A stretch of DNA of 64,000 nucleotides from Escherichia marmotae (lineage in GTDB: Bacteria > Pseudomonadota > Gammaproteobacteria > Enterobacterales > Enterobacteriaceae). Positions 46,580 through 55,213 of this stretch are shown here, in pieces (within the stretch, counting starts at the first letter, position 1; every line of letters starts with the position of its first letter). The notes beneath the pieces were generated by a model. The model was not told the origin of the DNA and did not search any database. It was given only the letters and a program-made list of their open reading frames with translations. The stretch is from the NCBI RefSeq assembly GCF_002900365.1, contig NZ_CP025979.1, positions 3,100,001-3,164,000 of the forward strand. Direction: 5' to 3'. The translations under genes were made by a program, and so were the position numbers.

Positions 46580-46607
46580 ATAATACGCTTTCCCGCTACA
46601 GAGTCAA
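46580..46607 (-). promoter_or_regulatory. rrn P2 promoter
   Basis: On the minus strand TTGACT (46602-46607) and TATTAT (46580-46585) are separated by 16 bp, about 200 bp upstream of 16S: the standard rrn P2. Confidence 0.9.
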
Positions 46608-46697
46608 GCATTTTTTCGCTTTTCTCTGTCGAAGTTCTCAGGAGAACCCCGCTGACCCGGCGGCTTATTTGCCGTTGTTCCGTGTCAGTGGTGGCGC

Positions 46698-46725
46698 ATT
46701 ATAGGGAGTTATTCCGGCCTGACAA
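46698..46725 (-). promoter_or_regulatory. rrn P1 promoter
   Basis: On the minus strand TTGTCA (46720-46725) and TATAAT (46698-46703) are separated by 16 bp, with a GC-rich discriminator (GCGCCACC) after it. This is the growth-rate- and ppGpp-controlled rrn P1. The AT-rich stretch beyond 46726 would be the UP element and overlaps the 3' end of hemG. Confidence 0.92.
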
Positions 46726-46774
46726 GAGGAAATTTAAAATAATTTTCCGAATGCGTGTTTTTTATTCTTTGTGC

Positions 46775-47320
46775 TTATTTCATCATCGGTTTGTTGGTTA
46801 AATGGGCGATTTCTCGGGCAAAATTCGCTACCTGTTCCCAATCGGTATAGACAACTTCTTTGCGCGTATCCGTTTCTCCGCCAGACATCTTCATAATCAG
46901 CTTGATCATAAAGCGGTCGTACCAACGGTAGCGTGGATAACGCAGCGCCCCAGCGATAACCGCGCAGCGATCGGGACGCCATTGTGAATTCATCAAAAAC
47001 TTCCGCGCGTAGCTGTTGGTCTGCACAGTACGCTTCTCCGGTTTGCGCGCCACCAGGTTCACCGAGTAAAAGGCGCTCGGCATGGAGTTCAAGCGTGTGG
47101 CATGCGTTTTGACAAACTCCTGGAACGCAGAATGGTAATGACCGTAGCGAATAGATGCACCAATTACCACGCAGTCGTAGTTTTCCCATTCTGGTTCTTC
47201 GGTGCGATGCAAGTTGACAACATCCGCCTGGCTCCCCAGTTCTTTCAATTCCGAAGCCAGATACGAGGCAATCTCGCGCGTTTGTCCATCCCTTGTTGAG
47301 AAAAGAATTAATGTTTTCAC
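46775..47320 (-). CDS. hemG: menaquinone-dependent protoporphyrinogen IX dehydrogenase
   Basis: 181 residues with a long-chain flavodoxin fold: FMN-binding STRDGQTREIA near the N terminus, then ASIRYGHYHSAF. Oxidises protoporphyrinogen IX to protoporphyrin IX for haem, passing electrons to quinone. Follows trkH by 11 bp. Confidence 0.97.
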   Translation of the reverse strand: MKTLILFSTRDGQTREIASYLASELKELGSQADVVNLHRTEEPEWENYDCVVIGASIRYGHYHSAFQEFVKTHATRLNSMPSAFYSVNLVARKPEKRTVQTNSYARKFLMNSQWRPDRCAVIAGALRYPRYRWYDRFMIKLIMKMSGGETDTRKEVVYTDWEQVANFAREIAHLTNKPMMK

Positions 47321-47331
47321 GTATTACTCCA

Positions 47332-48783
47332 TCATTCACGCCAGAAAGTCGGGGTAAAGAGCACCAGCAATGTAAAGACCTCGAGACGACCAAATAGCAT
47401 ATTGGCAATCAGGATCCATTTAGCCACCGGATTCATGCTGGTAAAGTTATCAGCAACCACACCAAGCCCTGGCCCCAGGTTATTCAATGTCGCAACAACC
47501 GACGCAAAGGCAGAAAAGTCATCCACACCAGTGGCGATAATCGCCAGCATACTGACAATAAAAACTAACGCATAAGCAGAGAAGAATCCCCACACGGCTT
47601 CAAGGATGCGTTCCGGCAATGCGCGGTTCCCTAGCTTAATGCTATAAACAGCATTCGGATGCACCAGACGTTTCAGCTCACGGTTCCCCTGTTTGAACAA
47701 CAGCAGAATGCGGATCACTTTCAGGCCACCGCCCGTTGACCCGGCGCAACCACCGATAAATGCAGAGCACAACAGCAGTACCGGCAAAAAGAGCGGCCAG
47801 CGGGCAATGCTGTCGGTCGTAAACCCGGCGGTCGTCGCCATCGACACCACCTGGAAAAATGCCTGGTTAATCGTCATCAGCGCCGAACTGTAGACATTAT
47901 GAAACCACAGTACGAGTGTACAAATAACCACCAGCGTAAACTGTACGCCGATAAACATGCGAAATTCCGGATCGCGCCAGTAAACCTTCAGACTACGCCC
48001 ACTTAACAGCGAGAAGTGCAGACCGTAGTTACAGCCGGAGATCAGCAAGAAAATAGCAATAATAGTGTTAATGGTCGGGCTATCGAAATAGCCAACACTA
48101 GCATCATGTGTCGAGAAACCACCAATAGCGATTGTCGCAAAGCTATGACCGATGGCATCAAAGGCATCCATTCCAGCAAACCACAGCGCCAGCGCACAGG
48201 CGACGGTCAACAGAACATAAATCAACCACAAAGTTTTTGCCGTTTCCGCAATACGCGGGCGCATTTTGTTATCTTTCAGCGGGCCGGGCATTTCCGCGCG
48301 ATAGAGCTGCATTCCACCTACACCGAGAATAGGCAGTATCGCGACTGCTAACACGATGATCCCCATCCCGCCAAACCATTGCAGCATCTGGCGATAAAAG
48401 AGGATGGCATGAGGGAGTGAGTCCAACCCCACCAGCGTCGTTGCGCCTGTGGTGGTCAGACCGGAGAAGGATTCAAAAAACGCATCTGTAATGGTGAGGT
48501 TCGGGCTTTCCGAGAAGATAAAAGGGAGCGCACCGACACTACCCAGCACGGTCCAGAACAGCACCACAATCAGAAACCCTTCGCGGGATTTCAGCTCGCC
48601 CTTCTCTTTACGGTTCGGCCACCACAGCATGGAGCCAATCGCGAGGGCGACAAAAAAGGTCTGGGTAAATGCGCGGCCCGCCCCATCCCGGTAGATGAGC
48701 GCTACCAGCCCAGGGATAATCATGGTCCCTGAAAATAAGATGACCAGTAGTCCAACGATTCGGGTTATGGCGCGAAAATGCAT
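47332..48783 (-). CDS. trkH: TrkH potassium uptake subunit
   Basis: 483 residues, polytopic inner-membrane protein. It has four P-loop/selectivity-filter repeats of the Trk/Ktr/HKT type (for example SGLTTTGATTL, ATIAIGGFSTHD, SMATTAGFTTD, NNLGPGLG). It moves K+ with the cytoplasmic TrkA ring. Confidence 0.97.
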   Translation of the reverse strand: MHFRAITRIVGLLVILFSGTMIIPGLVALIYRDGAGRAFTQTFFVALAIGSMLWWPNRKEKGELKSREGFLIVVLFWTVLGSVGALPFIFSESPNLTITDAFFESFSGLTTTGATTLVGLDSLPHAILFYRQMLQWFGGMGIIVLAVAILPILGVGGMQLYRAEMPGPLKDNKMRPRIAETAKTLWLIYVLLTVACALALWFAGMDAFDAIGHSFATIAIGGFSTHDASVGYFDSPTINTIIAIFLLISGCNYGLHFSLLSGRSLKVYWRDPEFRMFIGVQFTLVVICTLVLWFHNVYSSALMTINQAFFQVVSMATTAGFTTDSIARWPLFLPVLLLCSAFIGGCAGSTGGGLKVIRILLLFKQGNRELKRLVHPNAVYSIKLGNRALPERILEAVWGFFSAYALVFIVSMLAIIATGVDDFSAFASVVATLNNLGPGLGVVADNFTSMNPVAKWILIANMLFGRLEVFTLLVLFTPTFWRE

Positions 48784-48821
48784 CTCTGCCGCTTCCTTAG
48801 TTCTGCAAAATGAAGTGGGGA

Positions 48822-49436
48822 TTATTCTTCAATCGCTAACAATTGCAATGAACCACGGCTAAAATCCGCCAGCTTTGCGGAAAATTCAGCCACTTTCGCC
48901 GCCGGAAGCGCCACCCGCAGCAGAACGAATGCCTGATAATCGCTGGTAATAACTTTGCCGTCACACTGCCCCAGCAACGCTTCAATACCGGTTAACTGAC
49001 TATATTCACATTGCAAAGTATATTCGGTTAATGGCGTCTTGCGTTGGGTCGTTAGCTGGCGCAGTGCCTGACTCACTCCGCCGCCATAAGCTTTCACTAA
49101 CCCACCGGTGCCCAGCAATATGCCGCCGTAGTAGCGCACCACCACGGCGGTAATTTCCCCGACGCCGCTGCCCATCAGTTGGGCGAGCATCGGTTTACCT
49201 GCCGTTCCCGCCGGTTCACCGTCATCGGAGAAGCCCAGTTGTTGTGAATCGTCAGGCGCCCCCGCCACCCACGCCACGCAATGGTGGCGAGCATCGGGGT
49301 GTTCTGCCCGTACTGATTCAACAAACGCTTTCGCCGCCTCGACGCCATCGGTATGTGCCAACAGCGTAATGAAGCGGCTTTTTTTGATCTCTTCAACGAC
49401 CGTGACCGGTGCCACAGGAATTAACCAGCTTTCCAT
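48822..49436 (-). CDS. yigZ: YigZ, IMPACT-family protein
   Basis: 204 residues from ATG 49436. The N-terminal IMPACT domain has KKSRFITLLAHTDGVE, DARHHCVAWV, DDGEPAGTAGKPML and VVRYYGGILLGTGGLVKAYG. The C-terminal half is an EF-G domain IV/V-like UPF0029 region. Its role is unknown; the family is linked to translation. Its ATG overlaps the pepQ stop (TGATG). Confidence 0.96.
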   Translation of the reverse strand: MESWLIPVAPVTVVEEIKKSRFITLLAHTDGVEAAKAFVESVRAEHPDARHHCVAWVAGAPDDSQQLGFSDDGEPAGTAGKPMLAQLMGSGVGEITAVVVRYYGGILLGTGGLVKAYGGGVSQALRQLTTQRKTPLTEYTLQCEYSQLTGIEALLGQCDGKVITSDYQAFVLLRVALPAAKVAEFSAKLADFSRGSLQLLAIEE

Positions 49437-50767
49437 CACGCCAGCTTCAAATCCCGGGTCATGTTTTCCACGTTATTTTCGTGGATCACCACGTTGTCTT
49501 CGATACGAATGCCGCCGAACGGTTTCAGTGCTTCAATTTTCTGCCAGTTGAAGTGTTTGCTGAACTGCCCTTCACGCCACGGAGCCAGCAGCGATTCGAT
49601 GAAGTAGATACCCGGTTCAATGGTTAACACCATCCCCGGCTGGAGAATACGAGTGCAGCGCAGGTACGGATATTTTGCCGGTGCCGCGAGATGCGTACCA
49701 CTATCATCCTGCATAAAACCGGCTACGTCATGCACCTGCAGGCCAAGCGGATGCCCGATACCGTGCGGCATAAACGGCCCGGTAAGATCGTTTTCGACCA
49801 TCGCTTCTTCACTCATATCAGTGATGATTTGGTGTTTACGCAACAGTTTAGCGATGCGCTGATGGAACTGGATGTGGTAATCCACATAGCTGACACCCGC
49901 CTTCATGGTGGCGATCAGCGCCAGTTGTTCATCATTAACGTCTTTCACCAGTTGCGCATAGTCATTGTCGCTTTTTGCCGACCAGGTACGAGTCAGGTCA
50001 GCCGCATAGCCGTTATATTCGGCCCCGGCGTCCAGCAGGAAGCTGCGCATCTCTTCCGGCGCCTGATGATCCAGTTTGGTGTAATGCAACACCGCAGCAT
50101 GTTCGTTAAGCGCCACAATGTTGCTGTAAGGTACGTCGGTATCACGATGGCCGGTCGCGGTCAGGTAGGCGATGTTGATATCGAACTCGCTCATACCGGA
50201 ACGGAAGGCTTCTTCTGCCGCGCGATGACCATTGACCGCCATTTTCTGCGCTTCACGCATACAGGTCAGTTCGTACTCGGTTTTGAAAGAACGGTAGTAA
50301 TGCAGGTAGTCAATGACCCCTTTCGGGTTGATGTTGCTGGCCTCAATGCCCAGTTGCAGCGCACGTTCCGGCACCGGACCAATATAACCGATATTGCCGC
50401 GCGCGGCAGGCAGTTGGCTACCAATACCATCAGCTTTCGGCAGCGCGATCACTTCCACATCTTCAGTCCAGAAGGAGGTCGGCAGCGGTTCGACGTTGTG
50501 CCAGTAATCAACCGGCAGATAAAACCACAGTTTCGGTTTGTTCACGCCATCCACCAGCAACCAGCAGTTTGGCACCTGAGTTACCGGCACCCATGCTTTG
50601 AATTGCGGGTTCACTTTAAACGGATAGGGATGATCGTCGAGAAAAACGTTGAACAGCTCGCCAGAGTGAATAAGTAATGCATCCAGCTTGAAGCGCGCCA
50701 GCGCATCGCGAGTCCGTTCTTGCAAGGTAGCTATATGATTTTTATAAAGCGAGGCCAGTGATTCCAT
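49436..50767 (-). CDS. pepQ: Xaa-Pro dipeptidase (prolidase)
   Basis: 443 residues, M24 metallopeptidase. Metal ligands sit in LLDAGAEYNGYAADLTRTW (two Asp), PHGIGHPLGLQVHD (His) and the late IEPGIYF and GGIRIEDN glutamates. Hydrolyses dipeptides with C-terminal proline. Translationally coupled to yigZ and divergent from fadB. Confidence 0.98.
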   Translation of the reverse strand: MESLASLYKNHIATLQERTRDALARFKLDALLIHSGELFNVFLDDHPYPFKVNPQFKAWVPVTQVPNCWLLVDGVNKPKLWFYLPVDYWHNVEPLPTSFWTEDVEVIALPKADGIGSQLPAARGNIGYIGPVPERALQLGIEASNINPKGVIDYLHYYRSFKTEYELTCMREAQKMAVNGHRAAEEAFRSGMSEFDINIAYLTATGHRDTDVPYSNIVALNEHAAVLHYTKLDHQAPEEMRSFLLDAGAEYNGYAADLTRTWSAKSDNDYAQLVKDVNDEQLALIATMKAGVSYVDYHIQFHQRIAKLLRKHQIITDMSEEAMVENDLTGPFMPHGIGHPLGLQVHDVAGFMQDDSGTHLAAPAKYPYLRCTRILQPGMVLTIEPGIYFIESLLAPWREGQFSKHFNWQKIEALKPFGGIRIEDNVVIHENNVENMTRDLKLA

Positions 50768-50913
50768 TTTTTACCCTTCTGTTTTTTGACCTTAAGTCTC
50801 CGCATCTTAGCACAACGTTCATACAGAGCGTGATTTCTGCCGAGCGTGATCAGAACGGCATTTCTTTAATCTTTTATTTGCATATTTTTAACATAAAACA
50901 CACACTTCAAGCC

Positions 50914-50930
50914 ATCTGGTACGACCAGAT
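50914..50930 (+). promoter_or_regulatory. FadR operator of fadBA
   Basis: ATCTGGTACGACCAGAT, a perfect 17-bp FadR-type palindrome, 26 bp upstream of the fadB ATG. FadR represses here until long-chain acyl-CoA binds it. Confidence 0.92.
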
Positions 50931-50955
50931 CACCTTGCGGATTCAGGAGACTGAC

Positions 50956-53145
50956 ATGCTTTACAAAGGCGACACCCTGTACCTTGACTGGCTGGAAGAT
51001 GGCATTGCCGAACTGGTGTTCGATGCCCCAGGCTCAGTTAATAAACTCGACACTGCAACCGTCGCCAGCCTCGGTGAGGCCATCGGCGTGCTGGAACAAC
51101 AATCAGATTTAAAAGGGCTGCTGCTGCGTTCGAACAAAGCAACCTTTATCGTCGGTGCTGATATCACCGAATTTTTATCGCTGTTTCTCGTTCCGGAAGA
51201 ACAGTTAAGCCAGTGGCTGCATTTTGCCAATAGCGTGTTTAATCGACTGGAAGATCTGCCGGTGCCGACCATTGCCGCGGTCAACGGCTACGCGCTGGGC
51301 GGTGGCTGCGAATGCGTGCTGGCGACCGATTATCGTCTGGCGACGCCGGATCTGCGTATCGGGTTGCCGGAAACCAAACTTGGCATCATGCCGGGCTTTG
51401 GCGGCTCCGTGCGTATGCCACGAATGCTGGGCGCTGACAGTGCGCTGGAAATCATTGCCGCCGGTAAAGATGTCGGGGCCGAACAGGCGCTGAAAATCGG
51501 TCTGGTTGATGGCGTAGTCAAAGCAGAAAAACTACTTGAAGGCGCGATGGCAATTTTACGCCAGGCCATTAACGGCGACCTCGACTGGAAAGCGAAACGT
51601 CAGCCGAAGCTGGAACCGCTGAAACTTAGCAAGATTGAAGCCACCATGAGCTTCACCATCGCTAAAGGGATGGTCGCACAAACAGCGGGGAAACATTACC
51701 CGGCCCCCATCACCGCAGTAAAAACCATTGAAGCCGCCGCCCGTTTTGGTCGTGAAGAAGCCTTAAACCTAGAAAACAAAAGCTTTGTTCCGCTGGCGCA
51801 CACCAACGAAGCCCGCGCACTGGTCGGCATTTTCCTTAACGATCAATATGTAAAAGGCAAAGCGAAAAAACTTACCCAAGACGTTGAAACACCGAAACAG
51901 GCCGCTGTACTGGGCGCGGGCATTATGGGGGGAGGCATTGCTTACCAGTCCGCGTGGAAAGGCGTGCCGGTTGTCATGAAAGATATCAACGACAAGTCGT
52001 TAACCCTCGGCATGACCGAAGCCGCGAAACTGCTGAACAAGCAGCTTGAGCGCGGCAAGATCGATGGTCTGAAACTGGCTGGCGTGATCTCCACGATTCA
52101 CCCAACGCTCGACTACGCCGGGTTTGACCGCGTGGATATTGTGGTAGAAGCGGTTGTTGAAAACCCGAAAGTGAAAAAAGCCGTGCTGGCAGAAACTGAG
52201 CAGAAAGTACGTCCGGATACCGTGCTGGCTTCTAACACTTCAACCATTCCTATCAGCGAACTGGCCAACGCGCTGGAACGCCCGGAAAATTTCTGCGGGA
52301 TGCACTTCTTTAACCCGGTGCACCGGATGCCGTTGGTAGAAATTATTCGCGGTGAGAAAAGCTCCGACGAAACCATCGCAAAAGTTGTCGCCTGGGCAAG
52401 CAAGATGGGCAAGACGCCGATCGTAGTTAACGACTGCCCGGGCTTCTTCGTTAACCGCGTGCTGTTCCCGTACTTCGCTGGTTTCAGCCAGTTACTACGT
52501 GACGGCGCGGATTTCCGCAAGATCGACAAGGTGATGGAAAAACAGTTTGGCTGGCCGATGGGTCCGGCATACCTGCTGGATGTCGTGGGGATTGATACCG
52601 CGCATCACGCCCAGGCAGTGATGGCAGCGGGCTTCCCGCAGCGGATGCAAAAAGATTATCGCGACGCCATCGATTCATTGTTTGATGCCAACCGCTTTGG
52701 TCAGAAGAATTGTCTCGGTTTCTGGCGCTATAAAGAAGACAGCAAAGGCAAGCCGAAGAAAGAAGAAGATTCCGCCGTTGACGGCCTGCTGGCAGAAGTC
52801 AGCCAGCCAAAGCGTGATTTCAGCGAGGAAGAGATTATCGCCCGCATGATGATCCCGATGGTCAACGAAGTGGTGCGCTGCCTGGAAGAAGGCATTATCG
52901 CCACTCCGGCAGAAGCGGATATGGCGCTGGTCTACGGCCTGGGCTTCCCTCCGTTCCACGGCGGCGCGTTCCGCTGGCTGGACACCCTCGGCAGCGCGAA
53001 ATATCTCGATATGGCGCAGCAATATCAGCACCTCGGCCCACTGTATGAAGTGCCGGAAGGTCTGCGTAATAAAGCGCGCCATAACGAACCATACTATCCC
53101 CCGGTTGAGCCAGCCCGTCCGGTTGGCGACCTGAAAACGGCTTAA
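50956..53145 (+). CDS. fadB: FadB, multifunctional fatty-acid oxidation subunit alpha
   Basis: 729 residues from the ATG at 50956; the longer upstream frame runs through the promoter and operator. The N-terminal enoyl-CoA hydratase/isomerase has GADITEFLSLF, NGYALGGGCECVLATD and GLPETKLGIMPGFGG. The NAD-dependent 3-hydroxyacyl-CoA dehydrogenase has GAGIMGGGIA, SNTSTIPI and HFFNPVHRMPLVE. Works with FadA in the alpha2-beta2 beta-oxidation complex. Odd point: residue 586 is Cys (codon 52711-52713) in the motif FGQKNxLGFW, where the family nearly always has Gly. Confidence 0.98.
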   Translation: MLYKGDTLYLDWLEDGIAELVFDAPGSVNKLDTATVASLGEAIGVLEQQSDLKGLLLRSNKATFIVGADITEFLSLFLVPEEQLSQWLHFANSVFNRLEDLPVPTIAAVNGYALGGGCECVLATDYRLATPDLRIGLPETKLGIMPGFGGSVRMPRMLGADSALEIIAAGKDVGAEQALKIGLVDGVVKAEKLLEGAMAILRQAINGDLDWKAKRQPKLEPLKLSKIEATMSFTIAKGMVAQTAGKHYPAPITAVKTIEAAARFGREEALNLENKSFVPLAHTNEARALVGIFLNDQYVKGKAKKLTQDVETPKQAAVLGAGIMGGGIAYQSAWKGVPVVMKDINDKSLTLGMTEAAKLLNKQLERGKIDGLKLAGVISTIHPTLDYAGFDRVDIVVEAVVENPKVKKAVLAETEQKVRPDTVLASNTSTIPISELANALERPENFCGMHFFNPVHRMPLVEIIRGEKSSDETIAKVVAWASKMGKTPIVVNDCPGFFVNRVLFPYFAGFSQLLRDGADFRKIDKVMEKQFGWPMGPAYLLDVVGIDTAHHAQAVMAAGFPQRMQKDYRDAIDSLFDANRFGQKNCLGFWRYKEDSKGKPKKEEDSAVDGLLAEVSQPKRDFSEEEIIARMMIPMVNEVVRCLEEGIIATPAEADMALVYGLGFPPFHGGAFRWLDTLGSAKYLDMAQQYQHLGPLYEVPEGLRNKARHNEPYYPPVEPARPVGDLKTA

Positions 53146-53154
53146 GGAGTCACA

Positions 53155-54318
53155 ATGGAACAGGTTGTCATTGTCGATGCAATTCGCACCCCGATGGGCC
53201 GTTCGAAGGGCGGTGCTTTTCGTCACGTGCGCGCGGAAGACCTCTCCGCTCATTTAATGCGTAGTCTACTGGCGCGTAATCCGGCGCTGGAAGCAGCGGC
53301 TCTCGACGATATTTACTGGGGTTGTGTGCAGCAAACGCTGGAGCAGGGTTTCAACATCGCCCGTAACGCGGCGCTGTTGGCAGAAGTGCCGCATTCCGTC
53401 CCGGCGGTTACCGTCAATCGCTTGTGTGGTTCATCCATGCAGGCATTGCACGACGCGGCACGAATGATCATGACTGGCGATGCGCAGGCATGTCTGGTCG
53501 GCGGTGTGGAACATATGGGTCATGTACCAATGAGCCACGGTGTCGATTTTCACCCAGGTCTTAGCCGCAATGTTGCCAAAGCGGCGGGCCTGATGGGCTT
53601 AACGGCAGAAATGCTGGCGCGTATGCACGGTATCAGCCGTGAAATGCAGGATGCCTTTGCCGCACGGTCACACGCTCGTGCCTGGGCCGCCACGCAGTCG
53701 GGCGCATTTAAAAATGAAATCATCCCGACAGGTGGTCACGATGCCGACGGTGTACTGAAGCAGTTTAATTACGACGAAGTGATTCGCCCGGAAACCACCG
53801 TGGAAGCCCTCGCCACGCTACGTCCGGCGTTCGATCCGGTCAGCGGTACGGTAACGGCGGGCACGTCTTCTGCGCTTTCCGATGGTGCTGCAGCCATGCT
53901 GGTGATGAGTGAAAGCCGCGCCCGTGAATTAGGTCTTAAGCCACGCGCCCGCGTGCGTTCGATGGCGGTTGTCGGTTGTGACCCGTCGATTATGGGTTAC
54001 GGCCCGGTTCCGGCCTCGAAGCTGGCGCTGAAAAAAGCGGGGCTTTCTGCCAGCGATATCGGCGTGTTTGAAATGAATGAAGCCTTTGCCGCGCAGATCC
54101 TGCCGTGTATTAAAGATCTGGGGCTGATGGAGCAGATTGACGAGAAGATCAACCTCAACGGTGGCGCGATCGCACTGGGTCATCCGCTGGGCTGTTCCGG
54201 TGCGCGTATCAGCACCACGCTGCTGAATCTGATGGAACGCAAAGATGCCCAGTTTGGTCTGACGACGATGTGTATCGGTCTGGGTCAGGGCATTGCGACG
54301 GTGTTTGAGCGGGTTTAA
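53155..54318 (+). CDS. fadA: FadA, 3-ketoacyl-CoA thiolase
   Basis: 387 residues. Thiolase with nucleophilic cysteine VNRLCGSSMQALH (about residue 91), catalytic NEAFAAQ, GGAIALGHPLGCSGAR (His) and second cysteine in MCIGLGQGIA. Cleaves 3-ketoacyl-CoA to acetyl-CoA in beta-oxidation. Starts 9 bp after fadB, in the same operon. Confidence 0.99.
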   Translation: MEQVVIVDAIRTPMGRSKGGAFRHVRAEDLSAHLMRSLLARNPALEAAALDDIYWGCVQQTLEQGFNIARNAALLAEVPHSVPAVTVNRLCGSSMQALHDAARMIMTGDAQACLVGGVEHMGHVPMSHGVDFHPGLSRNVAKAAGLMGLTAEMLARMHGISREMQDAFAARSHARAWAATQSGAFKNEIIPTGGHDADGVLKQFNYDEVIRPETTVEALATLRPAFDPVSGTVTAGTSSALSDGAAAMLVMSESRARELGLKPRARVRSMAVVGCDPSIMGYGPVPASKLALKKAGLSASDIGVFEMNEAFAAQILPCIKDLGLMEQIDEKINLNGGAIALGHPLGCSGARISTTLLNLMERKDAQFGLTTMCIGLGQGIATVFERV

Positions 54319-54320
54319 AC

Positions 54321-54395
54321 ACTTGCCGGATGCGGCGTGAACGCCTTATCCGGCCTACGGTTCAGGACTCTTTGTAGGCCGGATAAGACGCGACA
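54321..54395. repeat. REP pair (BIME) after fadA
   Basis: Two inverted REP units: TTGCCGGATGCGGCGTGAAC... with CTTATCCGGCCTAC, and TGTAGGCCGGATAAGACGCG, between the convergent fadA and fre genes. Confidence 0.85.
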
Positions 54396-54430
54396 TAGAG
54401 TAATGCCACTGAATAAAGCTTTAGTTGCCG

Positions 54431-54461
54431 TTTTTCCCGCCTGTCAGGGGCGGGTTTTTTT
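54431..54461. terminator. fadA/fre bidirectional terminator
   Basis: Stem CCCGCC(T) / (G)GGCGGG at 54436-54454, with TTTTTTT on one side and GTTTTT/AAAAA on the other, between convergent fadBA and fre. Confidence 0.85.
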
Positions 54462-54466
54462 AACCC

Positions 54467-55168
54467 TTAGATAAACGCAAACGCATCGCCAAACAGGCGA
54501 TCTTCCCGCGCATTACGCTCATTGCAGAACAGGTCTCGGGCGATTTTCGCCATCTCAAAACGTCCAGCGATATAGATATCATGCTCTGCTAACGTACCGT
54601 GATCCTGCAACACCGCCGTTAATACCGTACCGGTACGCCCTCGCCAACCCGCTTCCGGCTGTTCAACCACCGGCACCACTTGTAAACCAGGATGCTTAAG
54701 CGAAAGCGCCTCAAGCTCAGAAAGATCGTACAGATGTTGCTGCTCACGCCCGCCCCAGTAAATAGTGATATTACGATTGGGATTACGCGCCAGCGCCGTC
54801 AGCAAAATAGAACGGACATAAGAGAAGCCCGTGCCGCCGGCAATAAGAATCATTGGACGCTCTTCATCATCGCGCAGCCAGGCTTCACCGTGGGGGATAT
54901 CGACTACGATTTGATGATCTTTAAGGATGCGGTCCATGACAGCTTTCGCGTAAAGATTGATTTCAGAAGCACCGATATGCAACTCGATAAATCCTTTTTC
55001 ATCAGGCGTTGAGGCCATTGAAAATGGGCGTTTATCGCGCTCGTCCATCACTACCATCAAATACTGACCTGCACGGAATGAAAAGGCCGCATCTGGCACG
55101 ATTCGAACACGGTATACGGTATCCGTGATAGCTTCTACCGAGGTCACTTTACAGCTTAAGGTTGTCAT
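54467..55168 (-). CDS. fre: NAD(P)H-flavin reductase Fre
   Basis: 233 residues from MTTLSCKVTSVEA (ATG 55168). Ferredoxin-reductase-like: flavin-binding RPFSMAS, nucleotide-binding LIAGGTGFSYVRSIL and C-terminal GRFEMAK. Reduces free riboflavin, FMN and FAD, supplying reduced flavin for example to activate ribonucleotide reductase and for ferric reduction. Lies 45 bp downstream of ubiD. Confidence 0.97.
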   Translation of the reverse strand: MTTLSCKVTSVEAITDTVYRVRIVPDAAFSFRAGQYLMVVMDERDKRPFSMASTPDEKGFIELHIGASEINLYAKAVMDRILKDHQIVVDIPHGEAWLRDDEERPMILIAGGTGFSYVRSILLTALARNPNRNITIYWGGREQQHLYDLSELEALSLKHPGLQVVPVVEQPEAGWRGRTGTVLTAVLQDHGTLAEHDIYIAGRFEMAKIARDLFCNERNAREDRLFGDAFAFI

Positions 55169-55213
55169 GCGCTTTCTCTGTCGGATCAATAAATAGGGCA
55201 AAACAAACGCGCA

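Noticed and set aside
49691..50677. 328-codon frame antisense to pepQ
   Set aside because: Shadow of pepQ; the pepQ frame is complete and well recognised.
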